The notes under the pieces: generated by a model
What the model saw: the letters and a program-made list of their open reading frames with translations, nothing else
What the model was told of the DNA's origin: nothing
Database searches by the model: none
Position numbers and translations under genes: made by a program
Source of the DNA: Armillaria gallica
Taxonomy: Eukaryota > Basidiomycota > Agaricomycetes > Agaricales > Physalacriaceae
Assembly: GCA_037576215.1 (NCBI GenBank)
Contig: JBANDB010000009.1
Span: 682,001-746,000, forward strand
Direction of reading: 5' to 3'
DNA length: 64,000 nucleotides
In this document: positions 38,445 through 48,490 of the stretch, piece after piece
Layout of the letters: every line of letters starts with the position of its first letter
Position numbering within the stretch: position 1 is the first letter of the stretch

Positions 38445-39195
38445 TCAATTCCTTCGCTTCCCTTTCCTGCATGCCCCGCATGACCATCCAACCAATACAT
38501 AGTCTATCTCAAGACATGCCAAGTGGTACTGTATAGCCAGTAAGTCTCATATTCATCCATCTAAGAGTCTTACTTACCCAAACTGTTTCACAGCCTTTTC
38601 TACAGCACATTGCTGCTAGCAGATGTTCCTCCTCCTCAACAACATGGCCACACAGGCACTCTCTCAGTGATCCAATATCTATGGCCTTCCGTTTCCTTGT
38701 TGATCTCTGTGGTGCAGCATTATCAGAGCTGTCTTCTTGCTGATGCCCCATCACAATCAAATGACTCCCAGAAGCCATGTCAGGAGGGTCGACTGAGGGT
38801 GTGAGTGCAGCCGATGGTTCTGAAAACACCATGGATGCGGAATCTGGCATTGACATAGGATCTGTAGAATGAAAAGGCAAGCATGACAAGGATTGGTTGA
38901 AGGGAAGGCTGGCTACAGGGCATGGGTCAAATTCATGGGTACATTCACATGCTTCTGATGTTCTCATCTTGTTTTCTGACATGTCATCTAGTCCTAGGTT
39001 GGAGCTGTCATCACTCGAATCTTCATCCTCCTCATCACTACCATCATCTTCACCTTTGTCTGAAGACAAAGACATACTTCTTTCATGGCTTAAATCTGGA
39101 TGTGCCTCGTTGTCATCTAATCCCATCAGATCATTGTTTGTGCCTGTCATACTACAATTGTTGTTATTGGAAGTCAAATTGGTAGTTCTGTGCAA
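38445..39195 (-). CDS. PHD-finger-ended protein, probably element-associated
   Basis: From a possible start at 39195 the frame encodes an acidic, serine-rich region (residues about 30-75 with DDGSDEEDEDSSDD), then a basic patch RSTRKRKAID. A cysteine cluster follows: CLCG, later CCRKGCETVW, then after a GT-AG intron (38529-38577) YHLACLEIDY and WSCGACRKG, ending in TGA at 38447-38445. The spacing of cysteines, the tryptophan and the histidine fit a PHD-type zinc finger, split by the intron within W/YH. Similar acidic-plus-PHD tails occur on proteins of DNA elements in mushrooms (established only in general; I cannot confirm a match here). The true 5' end may lie upstream, since no other domain precedes it. 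It lies in material inserted into segment B. Confidence 0.6.
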
Positions 39196-40960
39196 TATAT
39201 TCTTGAGTGCACCAGCTAAACTTGCAGGACCAATCCCAAAGGGTCATTGACATTGTGGGCACCAAATATTATGCTCATCAATAAGCTCAATAGGTGATGC
39301 AAGGTCAGGAACACTGTGTACATGTAGCTGCATAATGTATCAGCCACTATACTATAGTCATGTTATAGAACATACCTTGGGGTAGTGCATTCGTTGAGAG
39401 GACAACCATAAGATTTCCAATCCAGCCCAAATCCAGCTACTGCCACCTTGCATGATAATGTTCCCAATATGGAATCATATTGCATATTATGATTAAATTA
39501 GCAAGTACCATTGAAAATACACCAGAGATAAGGCAAAAGAAGATCAAAGACAGGTTTCAAACTTCAGAAATAGCTGTAACAATATGAAAATCTTGGGGGT
39601 CAGATAAACTTTTTTGTGACTGGCGCATAACCCTCCCTCCCTGCCTGGTGTTCCGGGCCGACATCCCAGTACCCCCTTGTGCTGGCCATCAATACCAAAA
39701 ACTACACGTACAGGAAACATCTTTCAGGATGCACAATAAATATAGGCATACTGTAAGTGCAGGCTACTTTGCATTGCTGAAATCCTGACATATCTATTAG
39801 ATGGGTATTTTAGACGTAATCTTGCAATGTTGCACAACCGATTCGTGGAGCAAGTTCACTTGTATCATTGTTTCTTGGCATGCTTGCTGCAATTCTGGGG
39901 TACTTACCACCTCAATGATCTGAAGACATCTTTGCTCTCTGATTTGATGACTCATCCCTTACAGTTATGCATCCTCATGTATCTCTGGGATGCCAGCTTG
40001 TTACAAGCACTTGATAGATTGACCAGAGTGCCACATTGAATGCATGAAAAATTGAATCCTTGAATAAGCTTGAATTCAACATCAACAACTCTACTGACCT
40101 CTAGTCAAAACGACAGAGGGTTATAGGTTAGTAGAATTTTGTTCCCCATTTTATATTACCCTCAGCTGAGGGTAAAGCACGCAGTGTTACTCAAAATGAT
40201 CCTATAACAAATTGTCTTATAGCTAACAGGTTTGTAATGTGCTCATGCCTTTGAAATATTGAAATGATGCAACATTAATAATGATGGATAAATATGGAAC
40301 AGTGACAGCACGAGAGCGAGACGATGAGTATTCTGAAGATATATTTCTGTGGCTGGAAGATGAATGCTAACATCAACATGGTAGGCCCTCTTACACTGCT
40401 AGGTCCTGGTATGATGGCTCAAACATATTGAGAGCAGGGGCACTCTCCCTGTGTTGCACAATCTCTGCCTCTGCATGTGCCCTCTCCTCCTGTATAGCAA
40501 AGATTATGTCCTAAAGATACCCCCATGAGCCCAATGTTAAAGGGAAAAATAACAAGTTGAAGCCATACTTGCATGTGCTTCTGCAATGCATCAACTGTAC
40601 ACTGATGATGACGCGTGTTATTCCAAATCTCTTTCAGCTTTGAGCTGTATCTCAACCATGTATGCATGTCGGACCATAGAAACACGTCATCCACCCGGTG
40701 CAGCTCTCGAGACAGGACAAGTGATTCACACTTCAGTCTATGCCATCATGAGCCAACATGCAACCATAACTCATTGGTCGAAGAACACATACAATAACAG
40801 TTGGCTGTTGGATGTTCCCAGCTCTCTCACGTGGGTATTAAAGATGTTGATTTCTTCATCGATGCTGACTGTGAAACACTGGACAGCAGTGCTTGGCTTT
40901 AAGAGGGGGATGTGTATGCGCAGAAAGGTGCTGCCCAAGAGATATAGGACGAGAAGCAGC

Positions 40961-42690
40961 ATTGATGAGCCTCCAGGCTCTGTACACTCAGAATTCACGG
41001 ATTTACCCATCCATCACCCAATATCTTCGAAATGATGCCATTATAACCCTCACACACTCCATAATACTGCCAACACATGATAATACCACGGATTTTCGCA
41101 GTATAAGCCACAAAACATTCAGATACAGTCCTAAAACCGTGACATCCACTCCTCACACACTCCATTATCCTTCCCAGCTCGCCTCGCATCATAATTACCA
41201 TATCACATCATGGCAAGGCACCTTTGATCGACAATCATCCTAAAATGGGGTTGCTACATCACTCAGAAGCATCTGGTTGATGTGCCCATCAATCATTTAA
41301 TGAAATGACATGATTGACACGAGTACCCTTCCAGCTATGATAATTACAGCCATGGCAACTACAGACCATGTTTACTAAGGCTGTTACAGTGCCAAGACCT
41401 CACATTATTGTTGCCCCATGCATCCACCTCAGCATGGCAACTGCAGCTCAATAATCCACAGCTACACAGCACTTTATGATCCACTCATCACTCAATAAAA
41501 CCACACAGTTCGCATCCATACACGGCAACATCGAGGACTTGCTGTTACTTTAGAACCACAGATACCATATGTTTACTATGGCTATTACAAAAGCCAAGGA
41601 CTTACAGCCTTACTAAGGCTCCAAAGAATATTCTATTTATAAAATTGTACTTGTAGTATAAAAACTAGGTAGATACCGCATTTTTAGAGCTAGTTCTTAC
41701 CCAGTTGACGAGACTATGGCATTAGCAGTCAGCTACAGTTACTCCAAGTTATTCCCCACCACTTGCTTTACTCTTTAAACATTGTTGGTTGCACCAATAC
41801 ACAAAATCTTGCATCAATAACTTGCTTTTGTCTTTTAATGCCACAACATCACTTCACTTTCACCACATAGGATTGTTTCATCGCTTTCACCTTCTACATT
41901 GCCATCGTTTTCATTGCCCAGTTCAGTATTGCCTCTGTGTAGGCCCAGTTCAGCTCCATAGGATTACCCTCGTCTTTATCATTGTTTGGAGTTGCTGTGC
42001 ATCTATTGCCACAGCACCCCACTCAGCACCTCAGTTGCTATGATTTCTACCAGTTTCTTGCAGTCTCCATACGTTTATTGCTATTGTTTCGACTCACAAT
42101 ATTAGGTACACCCCAAGCCACGTTTACTAGGCTATTTCGACATCTTCTAGTCCATTGCCACGATTTCTAGAGCATCGCCATGATTTCTAGCATGTTGCTA
42201 TGATTTCTAGTGCATTGCTATGATTATCAGTCCTTCCACACAATTACTCGTCCTCCCCCATGATTACTAGACCATCGCAACATCTTCTATTCCCTCCCCA
42301 CAATTTCTAGACCATCCCCACAATTTCTAGAGCATTGCAACGATTTCTAGCACGTTGCTATGATTTCTAGATCCATTCTCACGATCTCTAGACCCTTTTC
42401 GCAGTTCCTATCACGGTTTCTTGGTATTCAAGTCGTACCAGATTCTGTCCCTTCTCATTTATCGAGATCCATCCAGGCTTACAGCCAACATCTATTAGTA
42501 CTCCTTGACCAAGAGTACTACTTCACTGACTTAAAGTCGCAGTGTATCTTGTGTTATTGAGGAATTGACCGCACGGAGGTGCACCGAACCACTCACAAAC
42601 ACATTGCCTTGATTGCTGTGTTGCTACAATAATTGCCTAAGCTCTCACCGAGTTTTGGGTGTTGCTGTTGCCACAGAAGTCTAGGCTCAT
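40961..42690. mobile_element. 1,730-bp AT-rich insertion in copy C4, flanked by CAGC
   Basis: Comparison with copy C2 shows the gene interrupted here. CAGC occurs on both sides (40957-40960 and 42691-42694), consistent with a 4-bp duplication. TGATGAGCCT near the left end and AGGCTCATCA at the right end form a short inverted repeat, though the offsets are not symmetrical. It contains a 22-bp-period minisatellite and only short ORFs, so it is non-autonomous and the class is undetermined. Confidence 0.6.
42150..42415. repeat. Minisatellite, period about 22 bp, about 12 copies
   Basis: The unit is close to TGATTTCTAGxxCATTGCTA with variants (CACAATTTCTAGACCATCCC and others). It lies inside the insertion in C4. 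Every unit keeps TTTCTAG or a near variant. Confidence 0.75.
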
Positions 42691-43059
42691 CAGCGTAGAC
42701 AGCCAAGCTGGCGATATTACAGAAGTAAGGTCAGTGCCTACAGTCGTGGCTTTACAGGATGTCATCATGTATGGGACAGCAGGCCAGAGTCCTGTGAATA
42801 TAAGTAATCTGTCAGTATTGAAAGACTCCTTATATACCATACACCATCATAAAAAGGGACAGCTTGGACAGCCTACCTTACCCCATCTGGACATTTATCA
42901 GCAGTGTGATATTAACCTCATGTACACTTTCACATCCTTCACATCTTCACATCCTTCACACTCTTCACATTAATCACATACTCCTTCACATTCTCCTCAG
43001 TTTCTCAGCATTTTTGACCTCATCACGATGCCGGGTTTGTCTGAAAATGCTTTCTGAAA

Positions 43060-43385
43060 GATTCCTTATGCAAAACACCAGATGACTCACTGGTTATAAG
43101 AACAAGAGTAATGTGGAAGAGAGCATGATTAGACATATGACACTAGCATCCTCTCAGTGAATAACAGTGGTACCTCTGATCAGTGATGGGGTGTGTCTTG
43201 TAGATAGGCCACAATATCCAATTGATGTTTAGATAAAGTACCACCAAACATCCAGGACCAAATGATCGCTCAGAGGCTATAGCTACTTGAATCCAGTCCA
43301 GTACATGCAGACATTGTATAGCTGACAAGCCACCTTGTTTTTACTGGAGATGTTCAGATTTATTTGAGTCAGGAGGACCTTATGG
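43060..43385 (-). pseudogene. Unrecognised gene fragment D2 (relative of 26434-27074)
   Basis: Nucleotide similarity to 26700-27050 is clear (words CCAATTGATG, AGATAA, CTATAGCTACTTG, GTCCA, CCTGCAGAC/CATGCAGAC, GTTGTATAGCTGA, TTTACTGGAGATG, GAGTCAGGAGG). The reading frame is not preserved over the whole length. It is the right end of segment B. Confidence 0.4.
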
Positions 43386-43424
43386 TCCGAGTCAGCAACA
43401 GAATTGGTGGGGTTGTGAGGACCT

Positions 43425-43520
43425 TACAGTGCTTTTCATATTTATGCGGAATCATGGTTATGGAAAATATTGTGTGGTCGTATTTGGTTCTGAAGCGACA
43501 GGCACCAGGCGCATCTCATC
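43425..43520. repeat. Fragment matching the 5' region of the SAM-like gene
   Basis: It resembles the reverse complement of 56050-56145 (GTGCTTTTCATATTTATGC, GGAAAATATT, TGTGTGGTC). At 56 kb this stretch lies just upstream of the MAPQQP start. The transposase gene starts 40 bp downstream, so the fragment may mark where a Tc1-type element entered a second copy of that gene. Confidence 0.4.
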
Positions 43521-43561
43521 AATGTCTTGTATACCTTCTATGTACCTTTCTTGTAACCATG

Positions 43562-44192
43562 CCACCTCATACCATCTCCAAGGACCTGAAGGAACGTGTT
43601 CCTGCTCTCTTCTACTCTCATGGCTATAAAGTCAAAGATATCTGCACAATTCTTGGTGTTCAAAAGTCCTTTGTCTATCAATGCCTTGATTTCTACCGCA
43701 AATATGGCATTCCTTGGAATCCTCACTCTCGCAGAACTGGAAGACATCGTGTGCTAAATCATATGGATCTTCATTACATCACTGCACTTCTTCGGCAGAA
43801 GCAATCCATCTACCTTGATGAAATCCAGCATAAACTTCAGACTCATCGCTATATCCATGTCTCTATCCCTACACTATTTCGTGTCCTTCGCAATTTTCAC
43901 TATTCACTCAAGAATGTATCTGTTGAAGCCAAGGAACAAAATGACATGTAGCACATGCTGTTCATGAATGAGATGGCAGATATCATGATGAATCTGGATC
44001 AGCTAATGTGCATTGATGAAGCCCATTGAAACTGAAGAACTTCAGTTCAGAAGAAGGGCTGTACACCTATTGGGATACGCTGCATTACCTGTTGTCACTT
44101 TGTGCGAGGGCAGAGGGTCTCTATTCTTCCTGTCTTGACTATTGATGGTATCATTGTCCATGATGTTATCCCTGGCTCAGTTACCAGCCTGC
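43562..44192 (+). pseudogene. Tc1/mariner-type transposase, N-terminal part
   Basis: The ATG near 43560 opens a helix-turn-helix region (KERVPALFYSHGYKVKDICT, then QCLDFYRKYGIP, then LLRQKQSIYLDEIQ) ending at TAG 43949. In the same direction the catalytic text goes on (MNEMADIMMN, CIDEAH with the first catalytic Asp, then GQRVSILPVLTIDG and HDVIPGSVTS) with further TGA stops near 44027 and 44033. At 44193 it is cut by the LTR element. The 3' part resumes at 53789. Such enzymes cut and paste DNA at TA sites. This copy is inactive: it has several stops, a frameshift and a 9.6-kb insertion. Confidence 0.85.
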
Positions 44193-44396
44193 TGTAAGGG
44201 ACAGCACCCTAACCATCTAGACACATATCTGTAGGACTACGATTAGTACCGGTTAGCATCGGCCTGGCCGATGCCCTTTATATACTGTGCACAGCATTAG
44301 TAAGAAAGTAGTCTTTATCTTGTACACATGCGTAGTTGATCAATATAACTTGGTCTAAGCTACATTGCATACTTCAAGATTAAGTACTCCCTTACA
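44193..44396 (+). repeat. 5' LTR, 204 bp
   Basis: It begins TGTAAGGGACAGCACCC and ends in CTTACA. A TATA-like TTTATATACTG lies about 85 bp in. It differs from the 3' LTR at five positions, all transitions and all explicable as CpG decay. Confidence 0.93.
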
Positions 44397-44498
44397 CTTT
44401 TTTAGCTTTTCCAGCAATATTCACCAACTACCGATTCCTTCCTGCGCTCACTTTCTGGAAATTTTGTTTTCCAAATGGCCACGTCACGAATCTGAAGA

Positions 44499-47268
44499 AT
44501 GCCAAAGACAACGTGTTCCAAGTTGGGGAACAAAAACAAAAACAAGAAAGGAGAAGGCAAGGTCAAAATGACTGAGCCACGGATGGAAGGAGGAGAAGAA
44601 GAAGCAGCACCTAGGATCAACCTTGCCTTGAGGCAACCGAAGGTGCCCACAGAGGCAAAGAAGCCCAGCCTTACATTCAAGCTGTGGCCGTCTGATGAAT
44701 CTGAAAGGATATATGACGGCGAAGTCGTTGAGGATGATGGCGAAGCCGATGGTGATTACTCAGTCGACGACCCAGACATCGAAACAGTACCATACGACCT
44801 CGAGGCATTGATTGTGTCACGTGACCCATCTATAGACCAGAACCGGTCTGAGGAAGAGACGGATGTACCTAGAACGAGTCGACCAACAACATCGCGGTCA
44901 CTATTCGGCAAAGGATTTGTACCTATAGACATCGATGACTTCCAAGCAAACCCAGCCTTCGACAGCCTCAGGGGATCACCATCGAACAGGAGGGCCCCGA
45001 CATCTGCAGACAGGGCGTGGCGCAAACCACCACCACCAGCCCCGCCGGCGTGGCCAGTAATGGTCAAAGATGACGACAGCTTGAATGATGACGAGGCCGA
45101 GGAGGACGGAGAAGTCAATGGCGATCTTGACGACGAAATCGATGACATCGGAGGCGTGACTAATGGAACCAAGGCACAGGCTCCAGATGAGAGACAGAAA
45201 CCCCGCATGCTTACCCCTACAGATATGGGAAATTTGGCAGCACCCAAACTACAGGAAACGGTTCCAATGACGATCAGCCAAGAAATGGTGGATCAGGATG
45301 CTGCGTTGACTAGGGCTGCACTAGACGAATTTCTCGAAGATGCCACTAAGGTAAAAGGGGCGATGAAAGAGGAATTGACGAACATGGGTTATGCACAGAG
45401 ACTAGTACTCAGAGAACTTGCACATGCCCAGACCGCGAAGGTGTTTGAACGCCTAGGTTTTACCAATATCGATAAGCATTCAAATGAATACATCCGGCAG
45501 TACAATGCTGAGATTTTAACTGCACTAATGGGTCGCGATATACGTAAGTCAGAAGAGACTTCCTCCAGAGCAAAGAAGACCAAGCCTGAAGGACGGATGT
45601 TCCTATCGTTCAAGGAGCAACGGGCCAGGATAGAAAACCGGATGAAGAAAGGGAAGACAACACGGACCGAGGAACTGGTCGACGATGATATCCCATTGAA
45701 ACCGCATCCAGAACCAGCTCCAGAGGAACCCAAACTAAAACAAAAAACAAGCAAGAAGCCTGCAACGGCAAAGGATGAGCATAAACCTCAAGTCAGCGCC
45801 AAGGGGAGTAGCGGACAAGCTACCCCAACCGACATCCGGGAGCTGAAGAATAGAATTTCGCTGCAAAGAATTCGTCTAAGCCAACTCAGAGACGGCCTAG
45901 CCCCAACGGTTGAAGATCAGGGCATAGTCTTCAATGATAACAATAATGCCTGGCTATGCCCAGAACCAGAGGAGAAAAAAGAGGACCTCTGAGAAGAACC
46001 AAAACAGGAAGAAAAGGAGGACAAACGCCACAATAACCAGGGTGGTGGTCCCCCAAGTGATCACAACAGCTCCGAAGATGAGAACGACGATGACCGACGT
46101 CATAGAGATCTGTTCACCCTGAGACTGCCATCACGGGGGACATCTGTGGCACCTTCCGCTTGATCTACTGAGGCAAAGGTACGACATACTGAGAGGAAGT
46201 ACCAGCAGATAGTGGAGTTCATCAGGAAAAACCTGGAATCCATAATATCTATCCCAGACGGGGTGAAAGCGACGAGATTTGACCCCAAGATGCTGAAGAA
46301 ATATGATGGGACCTCCTCCTGGGAGATATTTTGGGAATGGCTATGGAGCGTAGTCTACGGATACAGAATCGCTCAACTCGGGGGACCAGATCGTGACGAG
46401 GAGAGATTATTCATACTTGACTCACTTCTCGAGGGACGAGCAAAGCTGTGGTTTCAATACTGACTAGATCGCCCCGATAAACCAATCCCATCATTCTTGG
46501 AGATGGTGATTGACATATACAATAGGTTTATCCATGACTCAGCGCTACAAGGCACTAGACAGGCATTCAAAGATGCCAAGTGGGACGATGCCAACGAATC
46601 TGTCGAAGGTTGGAAAGATCTCCTGAAGAAACTAGTCGATGAGATGGATATAGCCCCTGATGAATATGCGATCAAGAGCAAGTTCATGGAAGGTCTACCA
46701 TGGCACATACAGTCATGCATATTCGCAGACAAAATGTCCATTGAATACAATGACCTCGACGAGCTATACCAAGCGGGACTGGACATGGAATACGCCTTCC
46801 AGGCTGAGAGACGCTTCGCAAAGTCAATGAGACCGGTCAAAGGAGGCGAGAGTTCATCAGCTCAAAAGAGCGTGGAGTACAGGGAACAGGTGAAAACCAA
46901 GACCTTTGGGCCCAGACGACGGTTCGCCACGACGCAACCTGTAATCCAACATGCAACGCCGGCAGGACTGCCGAAGTCGTACAAGAAGCAGCCCGCTATG
47001 GAAAAGAAGGGGGTAGGTATAACCAGACCAGCCCATGCCAGATTACCAGAGACAAAAGGTTCAGGAAACGATAAGAAGGTGCAGAATCGACCGATTATAT
47101 GCTTCCGCTGTGGCAACGAGGGCCACATAGCATCAAATCCTGACTGCCCCGAAGCAGGGAAGAAGCCTTCGTATGCCCAGATAAGGGCAGCACACAGTAT
47201 AATCATGGACACAATAGGCGATGATATGCCGTCTACGCGTTCACACCTAGATTTTGCGATTTTATAAT
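44499..47268 (+). pseudogene. Gag-like polyprotein of the LTR element
   Basis: One frame runs from ATG 44499. The first 497 codons are open: a lysine-rich start, acidic stretches, a proline-rich patch near residue 185, then coiled-coil and charged sequence. TGA stops at 45990, 46161 and 46461 break the frame, which otherwise continues. The capsid-like part (46170-46850: KYDGTSSWEIFWEWLW, then FMEGLPWHIQ) and a zinc knuckle CFRCGNEGHIASNPDCP (about 47100-47150) follow. The knuckle spacing is CX2CX4HX6C, longer than the usual HX4C. The frame ends at TAA 47266, where foreign sequence begins. Each TGA sits where arginine (CGA) would read well. The role would be particle assembly and nucleic acid binding. 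Confidence 0.8.
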
Positions 47269-48490
47269 AATACTATTGCATATCTATCTTACATTAGTGA
47301 TACTTAAAGGACTATAGCTGAGGCTTCGAAGCTGATAGTTAGACTAGTATGCGACTAGTAGAGCCAGGACTTAGATGCGATACCACTAGTGGGTTAAATC
47401 TACCAGCCGGCCATACTAGTGACTTGAATGCTAACAGGGCTAAGTGAATACGGCCACTAGTGGACAAGTAATGTGACTAGCGCACCAAACAAGAAGCAGA
47501 GGACACAAATCTCGTGAAGCTCGGTCACTAGCGAGCCACTCTGGGCATAAACGCCTAAGTCAGGTTAACTAGTCACGCGGCAATCTCGAAACAGGACTTA
47601 GAAATGAATTAGCAATGGATTAACCTTGCGGTAGATCCGCTGGGTGCGATACAGATCCATTGCGATCGGTACTAGTATAGCCGGGCTGTGCCTTCGATCA
47701 CGATCGACAGCTGTTACAGGCACGCTCGCCTGGCTAGTCATTTATCCTTGGCACTAGTGGAGCGTCGCTGGGCCCAGGACACGGAATACCACCGCTAGCG
47801 GAGCTCCTAGGCTCACTAGTCAGCAAGCGATCATTTCTAGACCGACTATTGCGTGATTATTCACCATTATTCGTGACTAGCCAAGAAATCCTTATCAATA
47901 ATACCCCTCTAGTCAGTTATTTATATCTCGATCGTACCTTGTTTGTCAGTATATAAGTAGTAGAATAGGCGCACGCACGGCTCAGGCAAGCCATCCCCGC
48001 AATTGTGACCTACTAGTCAGTATCTAGTGCCCCAATTAAAGGCTTTTGTGCTTAACCTTGACGAAGCGGCTACTAGTTGCTAAGTTACCCATAGCATTGA
48101 GTGAATAGAAGTGTCTTAGAGTAATCTTTTGTGTCCTGCAAAGGCCAAGAGTGTTTTGAAGTTAGTTCAAGCAAGTTCTCGAAGTTTAAAGTATTATTCT
48201 TAGGCCAAGAGCGCCACTAGTCTGCCTAGAAAGTGACTAGTCAAGTGTTTATTCACTTGTAAGACATTACAGGGCCAAGAGAGCCACTAGTTCGAAGCAG
48301 TCCCAGTCAGAGCGAGCGCAGTAGCTCAAGTCGAGTCACTATTCATCCAATTGTGTCTTACAAACCCCACTAGTGCGAGTAGTACGCTTGTATAGCTCAC
48401 TAGTAACGAAATAAAACGTCTTTAAACAACTTTCCTTGATTATTGAAGTCTGCAGAGTGCTTCTATCGTACTCGAAACGCCCGAATTCAA
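47255..48490. repeat. ACTAGT-rich insertion between Gag and protease, possibly a solo LTR
   Basis: About 1.2 kb of non-coding DNA separates the gag and pol frames. Between 47343 and 48402 the exact palindrome ACTAGT occurs 16 times (for instance 47343, 47354, 47385, 47415, 47671 and 48012), plus several CTAGT/ACTAG variants. A TATA-like TATATAAGTAG at 47951 and repeated GGCCAAGAG words in the second half suggest a promoter-bearing LTR of another element. I could not fix its ends or find a target duplication. Confidence 0.6.

Larger units (their letters stand above)
40391..42768 (-). pseudogene. Membrane-anchored coiled-coil family, copy C4, split by an insertion
   Basis: The ATG at 42768 starts MTSCKATTVGTD and the frame reads into the membrane segment (SPAWLSTL), where a 1,730-bp insertion (40961-42690) interrupts it. 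Beyond it the coding text continues (LLVLYLLGSTFLRIHI, DEEINIFNTHVRELGTSN). The first intron donor GTATGTG is kept, followed by HTWLRYSSKLKEIWNN with ALQKHMQ, and DIIFAIQEE with AEAEIVQHRES, ending in TAA at 40391. Unlike C2 and C3 it has CGA at the shared CGA/TGA site. The insertion alone would destroy it. Confidence 0.6.
38175..43385. repeat. Segmental duplication B, enlarged by two insertions
   Basis: It is the direct, diverged counterpart of segment A. Relative to A it gained about 1.44 kb between roughly 38265 and 39700 (holding the PHD-finger ORF) and 1,730 bp at 40961-42690. It lacks most of the interval that A has between about 25400 and 26690. A CTTCACAT-type microrepeat lies at 42925-42995. 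Confidence 0.6.

Noticed and set aside
44397..44430. Primer-binding site after the 5' LTR
   Set aside because: No TGG-type tRNA complement follows the LTR; the sequence is T-rich, so I do not annotate one.
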